Shown piece after piece: positions 34,350 through 41,961 of a stretch of 64,000 nucleotides of DNA (position 1 is the first letter of the stretch; each line of letters opens with the position of its first letter). A model generated the notes under the pieces. It was not told the origin of the DNA. It saw only the letters and a list, made by a program, of their open reading frames with translations, and did not search any database. The position numbers and the translations under genes were made by a program. The DNA is from Kitasatospora sp. GAS204B (GTDB lineage Bacteria > Actinomycetota > Actinomycetes > Streptomycetales > Streptomycetaceae). The DNA lies in NCBI RefSeq assembly GCF_029892155.1, contig NZ_JARZAG010000026.1, positions 56,267 to 120,266 on the forward strand, written 5' to 3'.

Positions 34350-34781
34350 ATGCTGACCATCACCCGAGAGCTGCACGACGCGATCGTCGCCCACGCCCGC
34401 GCCGACCATCCGGACGAGGCCTGCGGCGTCGTCGCCGGCCCGGCCGGCAGCGGCCGCCCGGAGCGCTTCATCCCGATGCTCAACGCGGCCCGCTCGCCCA
34501 CCTTCTACGAGTTCGACTCGGCGGACCTGTTCAAGCTCTACCGCGAGATGGACGACCGGGACGAGGAGCCGGTGATCGTCTACCACTCGCACACCGCCAC
34601 CGAGGCCTACCCCTCGCGCACCGACGTCAGCTACGCCTCCGAGCCGAACGCCCATTACGTGCTGGTCTCCACCGCCGAGGGCACCGGCGCCGAGGACCCG
34701 TTCCAGTTCCGCTCGTTCCGCATCGTGGATGGCGTGATCACGGAGGAAGACGTCGAGGTCGTCGACGTCCCCGCCGGCTGA
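34350..34781 (+). CDS. mec: JAMM/MPN+ metalloprotease Mec (CysO-cysteine peptidase)
   Basis: A 143-residue M67 zinc metallopeptidase. The JAMM signature reads YHSHTATEAYPSRTD: two zinc-binding histidines and the aspartate, with the catalytic Glu supplied by HPDEACGVV. In mycobacteria Mec releases cysteine from the CysO-cysteine adduct. It is encoded just upstream of the leader peptide, cysO and cysM, the same cluster as in Mycobacterium (mec-cysO-cysM). Here it may also have to trim the CysO C-terminus. Confidence 0.9.
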   Translation: MLTITRELHDAIVAHARADHPDEACGVVAGPAGSGRPERFIPMLNAARSPTFYEFDSADLFKLYREMDDRDEEPVIVYHSHTATEAYPSRTDVSYASEPNAHYVLVSTAEGTGAEDPFQFRSFRIVDGVITEEDVEVVDVPAG

Positions 34782-34908
34782 CCGGCTGGCCGCCGGGCGG
34801 GCGGCGGGTCGGGCCGGCTTCCCGGCCGGTCTCACAGGGCGACACGAAAGCATCCGACCTGCGAGACGGGCATGGAGGAACCGGGACGGGAATCTATACG
34901 ATGAGTCC

Positions 34909-35013
34909 ATGCGTTCCGTCGATGTGAGCATCCAGGCCCCGGGCACCCGCCTCGTGGCGCGCCTGCACATCGACCTGTGCCGGCACGCCGCGGCGATCTG
35001 TCCCGACGCCTGA
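34909..35013 (+). CDS. Short leader peptide upstream of cysO-cysM (probable cysteine attenuator)
   Basis: A 34-codon open frame, too short for routine gene calling. It reads MRSVDVSIQAPGTR, then LVARLHIDLCRHAAAICPDA. The LHIDLCR...C pattern resembles short leader peptides found before sulfur-assimilation genes of actinobacteria, where ribosome stalling at Cys codons reports cysteine supply. A -10-like TATACG at 34895-34900 would place the transcript start at or next to the ATG, giving a leaderless peptide. Two Cys codons lie at positions 24 and 31. Hairpins follow before cysO. The regulatory role is inferred from composition and context. Confidence 0.65.
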   Translation: MRSVDVSIQAPGTRLVARLHIDLCRHAAAICPDA

Positions 35014-35019
35014 GCCCTG

Positions 35020-35093
35020 CTCGCCCGGCCCCGGTCGGCGAGTCGCGCACCACGCCCCTTCGTACCTGACGAAGCAAGCCACGAAGCAAGTAC
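35020..35093 (+). promoter_or_regulatory. Candidate attenuator: competing hairpins between leader peptide and cysO
   Basis: Hairpin A pairs CTCGCC (35020-35025) with GGCGAG (35037-35042), beginning 7 nt after the leader stop. Next, CTTCGT (35058-35063) can pair with either of two ACGAAG copies (35069-35074 or 35081-35086). GTAC 35062-35065 can also pair with GTAC 35090-35093. The alternatives share a direct repeat ACGAAGCAAG and are mutually exclusive, as expected of an attenuation switch. Confidence 0.45.
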
Positions 35094-35144
35094 CGCCCCA
35101 GCCGCGCGCCCGCGGCCCCACCACCACCTGCCAGGAGCGCAGCC

Positions 35145-35423
35145 ATGGCCATCGAGGTCCGCATCCCGACCATCCTCCGTACCTACACCGACGGCGCCAA
35201 GGCCGTCGAGGGCGCCGGGGACAACCTCCAGGAGCTCATCGCCGACCTCGACGTCCGTCACCCGGGCATCGCCGACCGACTGCTGGACAAGGGCGAGCTG
35301 CGCCGCTTCGTCAACGTCTACCTGAACGACGAGGACGTCCGCTTCCTGGCCGGCATCACCACCGACGTCAAGGACGGCGACAGCGTCACCATCCTCCCGG
35401 CCGTCGCCGGTGGCTCCAACTAA
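35145..35423 (+). CDS. cysO: CysO sulfur-carrier protein (MoaD/ThiS family)
   Basis: A 92-residue ubiquitin-like sulfur carrier. It starts IEVRIPTILRTYTDG, has the conserved RRFVNVYLNDEDVRF, and ends ILPAVAGG followed by Ser-Asn. Thiocarboxylation requires a free C-terminal Gly-Gly; the mycobacterial protein ends there. The two extra residues imply proteolytic maturation, plausibly by the neighbouring Mec. It is translationally coupled to cysM by a one-base overlap (TAATG). Confidence 0.93.
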   Translation: MAIEVRIPTILRTYTDGAKAVEGAGDNLQELIADLDVRHPGIADRLLDKGELRRFVNVYLNDEDVRFLAGITTDVKDGDSVTILPAVAGGSN

Positions 35424-36391
35424 TGCGTTACGACAGCCCGCTCGAAGCCGTCGGCAACACCCCGCTGGTGCGGTTGCCCCGGCTCTCCGCGGCCGTGCCC
35501 GGCAACGGGCAGGGCCTGGTCACGCTCTGGGCGAAGCTGGAGGACCGCAACCCGACCGGGTCGATCAAGGACCGCCCGGCGTTGCACATGATCGAGCGGG
35601 CCGAGGCGGACGGTCGGCTCACCCCCGGGTGCACCGTGCTGGAGCCGACCAGCGGGAACACCGGCATCTCGCTGGCGATGGCGGCCAAGCTCAAGGGCTA
35701 CCGGATCGTCTGCGTGATGCCGGAGAACACCAGCGAGGAGCGGCGCGAGCTGCTCCGGATGTGGGGCGCGGAGATCATCTCCTCACCCGCCGCCGGCGGC
35801 TCCAACACGGCGGTCCGGGTGGCCAAGGAGCTGGCCGCCGAGCACCCCGACTGGGTGATGCTCTATCAGTACGGCAACCCCGACAACGCGGGCGCGCACT
35901 ACGCCACCACCGGCCCGGAGATCCTGGCCGACCTGCCCACCGTCACCCACTTCGTCGCGGGCCTGGGCACCACCGGCACCCTGATGGGCGTCGGCCGCTA
36001 CCTGCGCGAGAAGGTGCCCGGCGTGCAGATCGTCGCCGCCGAGCCGCGCTACGACGACGTGGTCTACGGGCTGCGCAACCTGGACGAGGGCTTCGTGCCC
36101 GAGCTGTACGACGCCACCGTGCTCAGCACCCGGTTCAGCGTCGGTTCGGCCGACTCGGTCCGCCGCACCCGTGAACTCCTCGCCGAGGAGGGCATCTTCG
36201 CCGGCGTCTCGACCGGCGCGATCCTGCACGCGGCCCTCGGCGTCGGCCGCCGCGCGGCCGAGGCCGGCGAGCGCGCGGACATCGTCTTCGTGGTGCCGGA
36301 CGGCGGCTGGAAGTACCTCTCCACCGGCATCTACACCGCCGCCAGCACCGAGGAAGCGGTCGAGCTGCTGCACGGCCAGCTCTGGGCCTAG
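35423..36391 (+). CDS. cysM: O-phosphoserine sulfhydrylase / cysteine synthase CysM
   Basis: A 322-residue PLP enzyme using the CysO thiocarboxylate to make a CysO-cysteine adduct from O-phosphoserine. The PLP lysine is Lys49 in PTGSIKDRPA. The substrate loop is EPTSGNTGISLA and the phosphate-binding loop is AGLGTTGTLMGVGRYL. The segment YGLRNLDEGFVPELYD is characteristic of CysM rather than CysK. Its place after mec and cysO supports this specificity. Confidence 0.93.
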   Translation: MRYDSPLEAVGNTPLVRLPRLSAAVPGNGQGLVTLWAKLEDRNPTGSIKDRPALHMIERAEADGRLTPGCTVLEPTSGNTGISLAMAAKLKGYRIVCVMPENTSEERRELLRMWGAEIISSPAAGGSNTAVRVAKELAAEHPDWVMLYQYGNPDNAGAHYATTGPEILADLPTVTHFVAGLGTTGTLMGVGRYLREKVPGVQIVAAEPRYDDVVYGLRNLDEGFVPELYDATVLSTRFSVGSADSVRRTRELLAEEGIFAGVSTGAILHAALGVGRRAAEAGERADIVFVVPDGGWKYLSTGIYTAASTEEAVELLHGQLWA

Positions 36392-36461
36392 GGCCCGACC
36401 GACACCGACGCCGACGCCGGCACCGGCACCGGCGGTTGGCGCCGGCCCCCGATCGCGGGGG

Positions 36462-36944
36462 TCAGCGCCGGCCGTCGTGCTGTTCCATGGCCCGCAGCAC
36501 CCGCCCCCAGGTCGGCGCGTCCAGCGGACCGACCCGGCGACGGAAGGCGCTCAGTGCCACCTCTCGCCGCTCCCCGGTCTCCAGCCAACTGGTCCGCCCC
36601 TGCCGGTCGCCGACTGCGACGGCCGGCAGCTCGACCAGACCGGACAGCTCGACGTGGTGCTTGCTGGTGATCTTCGCGACGGTGGCGGTGCCGCCGTGCA
36701 CCCGCAGGACCAGGCAGGGGCGGTCCTTGGCGCCGGGGCCGTCCTCGAAGGGGACCTCGGCCCACCAGATCTCCCGGGGCGCCGGGCTGCCGGAGGCCGC
36801 CCGGCGCGGCGCCGGCGTGGTGCGCGGGGCGGGGGTGGCGGGGTCGGTCGGGCGCCGATCGCGCAGCCGGGTGATGGCGAAGGCGATCAGGGCCAGCAGT
36901 ACCAGGGCAGCCACTACGGCCAGTACGGCAAGCGAGCGATTCAT
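36462..36944 (-). CDS. Membrane-anchored PemK/MazF-like protein
   Basis: A 160-residue protein. An N-terminal transmembrane helix (LAVLAVVAALVLLALIAFAI) is followed by a Pro/Arg-rich linker and a MazF-fold domain (REIWWAEVPFEDGPGAKDRPCLVLRV; KHHVELSG; LSAFRRRVGPLDAPTWGRV). The GxIWWAxxP and KxRPxLVL signatures match PemK/MazF. A membrane anchor is unusual for an endoribonuclease toxin, and no antitoxin gene is adjacent. It may therefore be a structural derivative rather than a toxin. It is divergent from the small HTH gene. Confidence 0.7.
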   Translation of the reverse strand: MNRSLAVLAVVAALVLLALIAFAITRLRDRRPTDPATPAPRTTPAPRRAASGSPAPREIWWAEVPFEDGPGAKDRPCLVLRVHGGTATVAKITSKHHVELSGLVELPAVAVGDRQGRTSWLETGERREVALSAFRRRVGPLDAPTWGRVLRAMEQHDGRR

Positions 36945-37112
36945 GTGCTGACCGTACCGGCTGTGACAGTTGAGGATTTATCCGTTCACTGCTTCCGCTC
37001 TGTCACGGAATGACTACGGAGCCAGCCGTGCGGCCCTGTGCCGCACCGTGGCCGAAAGGCTGATCCACGCAAGCCCGAGATCAGCCCACGGCACACCCGG
37101 AGGTGGCGCCAG

Positions 37113-37313
37113 ATGAGCAGTCAGCACAGTCGCGGCGAAGTGTGGTCCTACGCCGAGATCGCCCACCACATCGGAGTGCAGACCGACACCGTCCGCAACT
37201 ATCGCCGCCACGGCCTGCTCCCCGATCCCGACTTCGTCGATCAGAGCGGCCACCCCCGCTGGTACGCCGACACCATCCGCGCCTGGGCGCGCCGCCGCCC
37301 CGGCCACCGCTGA
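37113..37313 (+). CDS. Small helix-turn-helix (MerR/BldC-like) protein
   Basis: A 66-residue DNA-binding protein consisting only of a winged helix. WSYAEIAHHIGVQTDTVRNYR contains helix-turn-helix, followed by a wing HGLLPDPDFVDQSGHPRW and a basic end. It is similar in size to excisionases and to the developmental regulator BldC, but closer assignment is not possible. GGAGGTGG precedes ATG 37113. Confidence 0.75.
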   Translation: MSSQHSRGEVWSYAEIAHHIGVQTDTVRNYRRHGLLPDPDFVDQSGHPRWYADTIRAWARRRPGHR

Positions 37314-37566
37314 CCCGGTCACAGGGCCGCTTGGTGGGCTGCTCAGTCGCTCGCGCGCACCCCCGCCGGCCCGCGCGTGAACCGAGCGCGCGCCGGCGTC
37401 CCCGCGCCGCCCCGTTCTGGTGATTCCAGCCACAGCCCGGCACGGGGACGGGGGCAAAGTGCCGCTCCGCCCTTACCCTCGACACGCGACCGCTGCAGTT
37501 ACCCGCCGGTGTGACCCGGCGGTCATCGGCGTGCGGGGGGACCTGGATCCGGCGGAGGGGCTCGGG

Positions 37567-38313
37567 ATGAAACTGACTGTGGTGGGGTGCTCGGGGAGCT
37601 TCCCGTCGCCCGACTCGCCCTGCTCCAGCTACCTGGTCGAGGCCGACGGCTACCACCTGGTGGTCGACCTCGGCAACGGCGCGCTCGGCGCGCTGCAGAA
37701 CCACGTCGGCCTCTACGACGTGGACGCGGTCGCGCTCAGCCACCTGCACGCCGACCACTGCATCGACCTGTGCGCCTACTGGGTGGCCCGCAACTACCGC
37801 CAGGAGGGCTGCCCCGACCCGCTGCCGGTCTACGGCCCGCTGGACACGCCGGGCCGGCTGGCCCGCGCCTACGACATGCCCGAGCGCCCGGGGATGACCG
37901 AGGTCTTCGACTTCCACACCCTCACCCCCGGCCGATTCGAGCTTGGCCCGCTGACCGTCACCGCCGTCCAGGTCAACCACCCGGTCGAGGCCTACGCCTT
38001 CCGGATCGAGCACGACGGCCGCTCGCTGGTCTACTCCGGCGACACCGGCGAGAGCCCGGCACTGGTCGAACTGGCCAGGGACGCCGACCTCTTCCTCTGC
38101 GAGGCCGCCTACACCGACGGCCGGGAGACCTACCGTTCGATCCACCTCAACGGCCGCGAGGCCGGCGAGCACGCCACCGCCGCCGGAGCCCGCCGCCTGG
38201 TGCTCACCCACATCCCGCCGTGGACCGACCCGCAGCGCAATCTGCGGGACGCCGAGAAGGCCTACCAGGGGCCGGTGGAGCTGGCCAAGGCCGGTGCGGT
38301 GTACGAGATCTGA
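37567..38313 (+). CDS. MBL-fold metallo-hydrolase (RNase Z-like)
   Basis: A 248-residue metallo-beta-lactamase-fold hydrolase. The zinc motif is SHLHADHC; a further His lies in VNHPVEAY, the bridging Asp in YSGDTGES, and the last His in LTHIPPW. Length and motifs fit the small RNase Z-like group, but the exosite of tRNA 3' RNase is not obvious. It lies in the conserved stretch between cysM and the nag genes and ends at a strong bidirectional terminator. ATG 37567 follows GGAGGGGCTCGGG. Confidence 0.85.
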   Translation: MKLTVVGCSGSFPSPDSPCSSYLVEADGYHLVVDLGNGALGALQNHVGLYDVDAVALSHLHADHCIDLCAYWVARNYRQEGCPDPLPVYGPLDTPGRLARAYDMPERPGMTEVFDFHTLTPGRFELGPLTVTAVQVNHPVEAYAFRIEHDGRSLVYSGDTGESPALVELARDADLFLCEAAYTDGRETYRSIHLNGREAGEHATAAGARRLVLTHIPPWTDPQRNLRDAEKAYQGPVELAKAGAVYEI

Positions 38314-38323
38314 CGTAACATCA

Positions 38324-38363
38324 CGAAGAGGGGGCACCGGCTGCGGCCGGTGCCCCCTCTTCG
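38324..38363. terminator. Bidirectional hairpin terminator
   Basis: A 17-bp perfect stem starting CGAAGAGGGGGCACCGG, with a 6-nt loop, lies between the convergent MBL and nagE2 genes. The AAGAG/CTCTT ends give a short U-run on both strands. Confidence 0.9.
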
Positions 38364-38379
38364 CTGCGTCAGGCGGCGG

Positions 38380-39636
38380 TCACGCCTTGGTGACGTCCTC
38401 GAGCTCCTCGTCGGTCTCGCGACCGGGAGTCTTGAGGTCGAACTTCGTGATCGCGAAGCGGAAGACCACGTAGTAGATCACCGCGAAGACCAGGCCGATC
38501 GGGATGATCAGCCAGGGCTTGGTGGCGAAGTGCCAGTTGAAGACGTAGTCGATCGCACCGGCCGAGAAGGTGAAGCCGTCGTGCACGCCCAGCGCCCAGG
38601 TGATCATCATCGACAGCGCGGTGAGCACCGCGTGGATGCCGTAGAGGACCGGGGCGATGAAGAGGAAGGAGAACTCGATCGGCTCGGTGATGCCGGTCAT
38701 GAAGGAGGTCAGGGCCAGCGACATCATCATTCCGAGGACGGCCTTGCGGCGCTCCGGGCGGGCGCAGTGCGCGATCGCCAGCGCGGCGGCCGGCAGGCCG
38801 AACATCATCACCGGGAAGAAGCCGGACATGAACTGCCCGGCGGTCGGGTCGCCGGCGAAGAAGCGGTTGAGGTCACCCTGGACCAGCTTGCCGGTGGCGT
38901 CGTGGAAGGTGCCCGCCTGCTGCCAGAAGAAGGTGTTGGCGAACTGGTGCATGCCGACCGGGAGCAGCGCGCGGTTGATCAGGCCGAAGACGCCGGAGCC
39001 GACCGCGCCCAGGCCGATCGCCCAGTTGCTGAAGCTGTTCAAGGCGTCGCCGACCGGGCCCCAGGCCAGGCCGAAGGCGATGCCGAGGAAGGTGCCGACG
39101 AAGGCCATGATGAGCGGCACCAGGCGGCGGCCGTTGAAGAAGCCGAGCCAGTCGGGCAGCTTGGTGCGGTGGTAGCGCTGCCACAGGGTCGCACTGAGCA
39201 GACCGATGACCACACCGCCGAGCACACCGGGGTTCTGCGGGGTGCCGGCCGGGTTGGCGGCGGTGACTGTGCCGGCCATCGGGAAGACGGTCAGCACGTT
39301 GTGGAAGACCAGGTAGCCGACCAGCGCGGCCAGTGCGGTGGAGCCGTCCGCCTTCTTGGCCAGGCCGATGGCGATGCCGACGCAGAAGAGCAGCGGCATG
39401 TTGCTGAACACCGCGTTCCCGGCCGCGGCGAAGGTGGCGACCAGCTTGGCCGGCAGGTGCAGCTTCTCCTGGACGTCCGGCTGCCCCAGCCGCAGCAGGA
39501 TTCCGGCGGCCGGCAGGACCGCGATCGGCAGCTGGAGGCTGCGGCCGATCTTCTGCAGGCTCTGCAGAGCGTTCTGCCCGAACTGCTTGAGGGGCGAGGG
39601 TGCGGCGGGCGCCGGTGCCTGCGCAGTCGTACTCAT
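38380..39636 (-). CDS. nagE2: PTS IIC permease, N-acetylglucosamine (NagE2-like)
   Basis: A 418-residue membrane permease of the glucose/GlcNAc PTS family, EIIC only. It has LPIAVLPAAGILLRLGQPD at the N-terminus, FCVGIAIGLAKKADGSTALAA, the conserved GHxPE-equivalent ITEPIEFSFLFIAPVLY, and a short tail EEL-EDVTKA. EIIB is encoded separately (nagF) and EIIA elsewhere. By synteny with S. coelicolor it occupies the nagE2 place. Its promoter carries a fused double dre element 60 bp upstream, so DasR control by glucosamine-6-phosphate is expected. Confidence 0.85.
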   Translation of the reverse strand: MSTTAQAPAPAAPSPLKQFGQNALQSLQKIGRSLQLPIAVLPAAGILLRLGQPDVQEKLHLPAKLVATFAAAGNAVFSNMPLLFCVGIAIGLAKKADGSTALAALVGYLVFHNVLTVFPMAGTVTAANPAGTPQNPGVLGGVVIGLLSATLWQRYHRTKLPDWLGFFNGRRLVPLIMAFVGTFLGIAFGLAWGPVGDALNSFSNWAIGLGAVGSGVFGLINRALLPVGMHQFANTFFWQQAGTFHDATGKLVQGDLNRFFAGDPTAGQFMSGFFPVMMFGLPAAALAIAHCARPERRKAVLGMMMSLALTSFMTGITEPIEFSFLFIAPVLYGIHAVLTALSMMITWALGVHDGFTFSAGAIDYVFNWHFATKPWLIIPIGLVFAVIYYVVFRFAITKFDLKTPGRETDEELEDVTKA

Positions 39637-39694
39637 GGGGGTGGTTCCTCACGGCAGGGCGTACCGGGCGGGGTGCGGCCGGGGCCGATACGCG

Positions 39695-39728
39695 AACTGG
39701 TCTACACCACTAGTGGTGTAGACCAGTT
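39695..39728. promoter_or_regulatory. Fused double DasR-responsive element (dre) upstream of nagE2
   Basis: ACTGGTCTACACCACT (39696-39711) is followed directly by its exact reverse complement AGTGGTGTAGACCAGT (39712-39727). With one flanking A/T pair the whole is a perfect 34-bp palindrome. Each half matches the known DasR dre consensus (ACTGGTCTAGACCACT-like). It lies 59-92 bp before the nagE2 start. Confidence 0.85.
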
Positions 39729-39840
39729 TTCTAGCACGCCACGAGGAGAGCCGGAAGGTCCGGCAGCCTCGCAGGTGGGAAGCGCTATGAAATCGAAACC
39801 TTGTTGAGGATTAACGATCTTCTGCCGTGCTCACCCGCGG

Positions 39841-41091
39841 TCACGCCTTGGTGACATCCTCGATCTCGTCCTCCGGTTCGCGCCCCAGGGTCGGCAGGTC
39901 GAACCGGATGATCGCGAAGCGGAAGAGCGAGTAGTACAGCGCCGCGAAGACCAGCCCGATCGGAACGATCAGCCACGGCTTGGTGGCCAGGTGCCAGTTC
40001 AGCAGGTAGTCGATCAGGCCGGCCGAGAAGCCGAAGCCGTCGTGCACCCCCAGCCCCCAGGTGACCGCCATCGACAGGCCGGTGAGCAGCGCGTGGATCC
40101 CGTACAGCACCGGGGCGATGAACATGAAGGAGAACTCGATCGGCTCGGTCACCCCGGTGATGAAGCTGGTCAGCGCGACCGAGATCATCATCCCCAGGAC
40201 GGCCTTGCGCCGCTCGGGCCGGGCGCAGTGCGCGATCGCGATGGCGGCCGCGGGCAGGCCGAACATCATGATCGGGAAGAAGCCGGACATGAACTGGCCG
40301 GCCGTCGGGTCGCCGTGGAAGAAGCGCGGGATGTCACCGCTCCACACCTTGCCGGTCGCGTCGGTGAAGCTGCCGACCTGCTGCTGGAAGAAGGTGTTCA
40401 GGAACTGGTGCATGCCGATCGGGATCAGCAGCCGGTTGGCCACGCCGTAGATGCCCGCACCGGCCGAGCCGAGGCCCGTCAGCCAGTCGCTCGCGTGGGT
40501 CAGCCCGCTGCCGATCGGCGCCCAGGCCAGGCCGAAGACGATGCCGAGCAGGGTGCCGACGAAGGCCATGATGATCGGCACCAGCCGCCGGCCGTTGAAG
40601 AAGCCGAGCCAGTCGACCAGCTTGGTGCGGTGGTACTTCTGCCAGATCAGCGCGCTCAGCAGGCCCACCACGATGCCGCCGAAGACCCCCGGGTCCTGCG
40701 GCTTGCCGGCCGGCAGGGCGGCGGTGATGCTGCCGGCCACCGGGAAGACGGTCAGCACGTTGTGGAAGACCAGGTAGCCGACCAGCGCCGCCAGCGCGGT
40801 CGAGCCGTCCGCCTTCTTGGCGAAGCCGATCGCCACGCCGACGCAGAAGAGCAGCGCCAGGTTGCCGAAGACCGCATCGCCCGCCGTCGCGAAGACGGCG
40901 GCCACCTTGTTCCAGCCCAGGCCGTCCTTGCCGAAGACGTCGTCCTGACCGAGTCGCAGCAGGATGCCGGCGGCGGGCAGCACGGCCACCGGAAGCTGCA
41001 GGCTGCGGCCGATCTTCTGCAGACCCTGCAGCAGGCCGGCGCCGGGCTTCCTGGCAGGCGGGGCGGCCGCGGGAGCGGTCGTCGTACTCAT
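39841..41091 (-). CDS. nagE1: PTS IIC permease, N-acetylglucosamine family (NagE1-like)
   Basis: A 416-residue EIIC paralogue of the downstream gene, identical in layout: LPVAVLPAAGILLRLGQDD, FCVGVAIGFAKKADGSTALAALVGYL, VTEPIEFSFMFIAPVLYGIH and a tail EIEDVTKA. The two genes are tandem (204 bp between) and clearly arose by duplication. The N-terminus carries a short Ala/Pro stretch before the first helix. Divergent nagF supplies EIIB. A dre-like box lies 56 bp upstream. Confidence 0.83.
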   Translation of the reverse strand: MSTTTAPAAAPPARKPGAGLLQGLQKIGRSLQLPVAVLPAAGILLRLGQDDVFGKDGLGWNKVAAVFATAGDAVFGNLALLFCVGVAIGFAKKADGSTALAALVGYLVFHNVLTVFPVAGSITAALPAGKPQDPGVFGGIVVGLLSALIWQKYHRTKLVDWLGFFNGRRLVPIIMAFVGTLLGIVFGLAWAPIGSGLTHASDWLTGLGSAGAGIYGVANRLLIPIGMHQFLNTFFQQQVGSFTDATGKVWSGDIPRFFHGDPTAGQFMSGFFPIMMFGLPAAAIAIAHCARPERRKAVLGMMISVALTSFITGVTEPIEFSFMFIAPVLYGIHALLTGLSMAVTWGLGVHDGFGFSAGLIDYLLNWHLATKPWLIVPIGLVFAALYYSLFRFAIIRFDLPTLGREPEDEIEDVTKA

Positions 41092-41146
41092 GGGCTTCCT
41101 TCGGTGGACGGCGGGCGGCGTTGCCCGGACGGCCAGAGCAGACGCT

Positions 41147-41162
41147 ATTGGTCTACGCCAGT
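41147..41162. promoter_or_regulatory. dre-like DasR box upstream of nagE1
   Basis: ATTGGTCTACGCCAGT has the TGGTCTA...CCA core of a DasR-responsive element but with a mismatched right half (CGCC instead of GACC). It is probably a weaker site than the double element before nagE2. Confidence 0.65.
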
Positions 41163-41322
41163 TCGGGGATCAGCCCAGCCTGACACGACGCGGACGGGGG
41201 CCGGAAAGGCGTCGCCGAACCAGGGTATTTGGTCATCTTCCGGACAGGAAGAAGCCTCGGCGCCCGGCGGGGTCGGTCGGGGAACGCAGACCTGGCCCCG
41301 CGCGTTTGGGAAGTACACCCAC

Positions 41323-41338
41323 ATTGGTGTAGACCAGT
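41323..41338. promoter_or_regulatory. dre-like DasR box upstream of nagF
   Basis: ATTGGTGTAGACCAGT matches the dre pattern with an intact GTAGACCA half. It lies 258 bp upstream of the nagF start, within the divergent promoter region. Confidence 0.7.
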
Positions 41339-41595
41339 TGCGGTGTGGCGCCACCGCTGTGGACCCGAGCCCCGCCCGTCGTCATCCTGGTCGTCCTGGA
41401 GGAAGATCCACGGTACGCGCGCGGTGCTGGGCCGAACGTGCGCCAGCGTGGCGGAACACCCTGAACCGGGTGATCCTGGTCGCGCCGGAGCACACGGCGG
41501 GCCTGAGCCCCCGTCACCCCGGCCACTTCGCACGGCACACCGCAGGACGGCCTCCGGCAAGGCAGCCGGAACGCCGAGACAGAGGGAGAAAGACA

Positions 41596-41829
41596 ATGGC
41601 CACCAAGGCTGAGAAGATCGTCGCCGGTCTGGGCGGTATCGCCAACATCGAAGAGGTCGAAGGCTGCATCACCCGCCTGCGGACCGAGGTCATCGACCCC
41701 TCCCTCATCGACGAAGCCGCCCTGAAGGCCGCCGGCGCCCACGGCGTCGTCAAGATGGGCACCGCGATCCAGGTCGTGATCGGCACCGACGCCGACCCGA
41801 TCGCCGCCGAGATCGAAGACATGATGTGA
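41596..41829 (+). CDS. nagF: PTS EIIB component (NagF)
   Basis: A 77-residue stand-alone EIIB domain of the glucose/GlcNAc family. The phosphorylated residue is Cys24 in the conserved VEGCITRLR. VVKMGTAIQVVIGTDADPIA completes the small alpha/beta fold. It passes phosphate from EIIA to sugar bound by NagE1/NagE2. By position it is nagF. The start is ATG 41596, although the frame is open for 1.6 kb upstream on the antisense strand of nagE1. Confidence 0.9.
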   Translation: MATKAEKIVAGLGGIANIEEVEGCITRLRTEVIDPSLIDEAALKAAGAHGVVKMGTAIQVVIGTDADPIAAEIEDMM

Positions 41830-41961
41830 GTCTCACCTGAGGCCCGCCCGAGGCCCGCCCGACGGCCTGTCACCGGCGAACGGTGGCGGGCCGTCGGCGT
41901 GCCCACCGGCGTCCCGCGACGGGTACGTCCGGTATGCCGGAACCGACTACGCTCAGGCGCT

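Larger units (their letters stand above)
41092..41595. other. 504-bp divergent regulatory region nagE1-nagF
   Basis: This gap holds two dre-like boxes, listed separately, and no gene. The 250 bp before nagF contain no further box; AGAGGGAGAAAGAC gives nagF a good ribosome site. Both promoters must lie here. Confidence 0.6.

Noticed and set aside
36392..36461. CACCGG/GACGCC hexamer-like run after cysM
   Set aside because: Short and imperfect, probably part of a GC-rich terminator; not reported as a repeat.
39991..41595. Upstream extension of the nagF frame
   Set aside because: It is antisense to nagE1 and has no homology-like pattern. A good ribosome site and the EIIB domain start at 41596.
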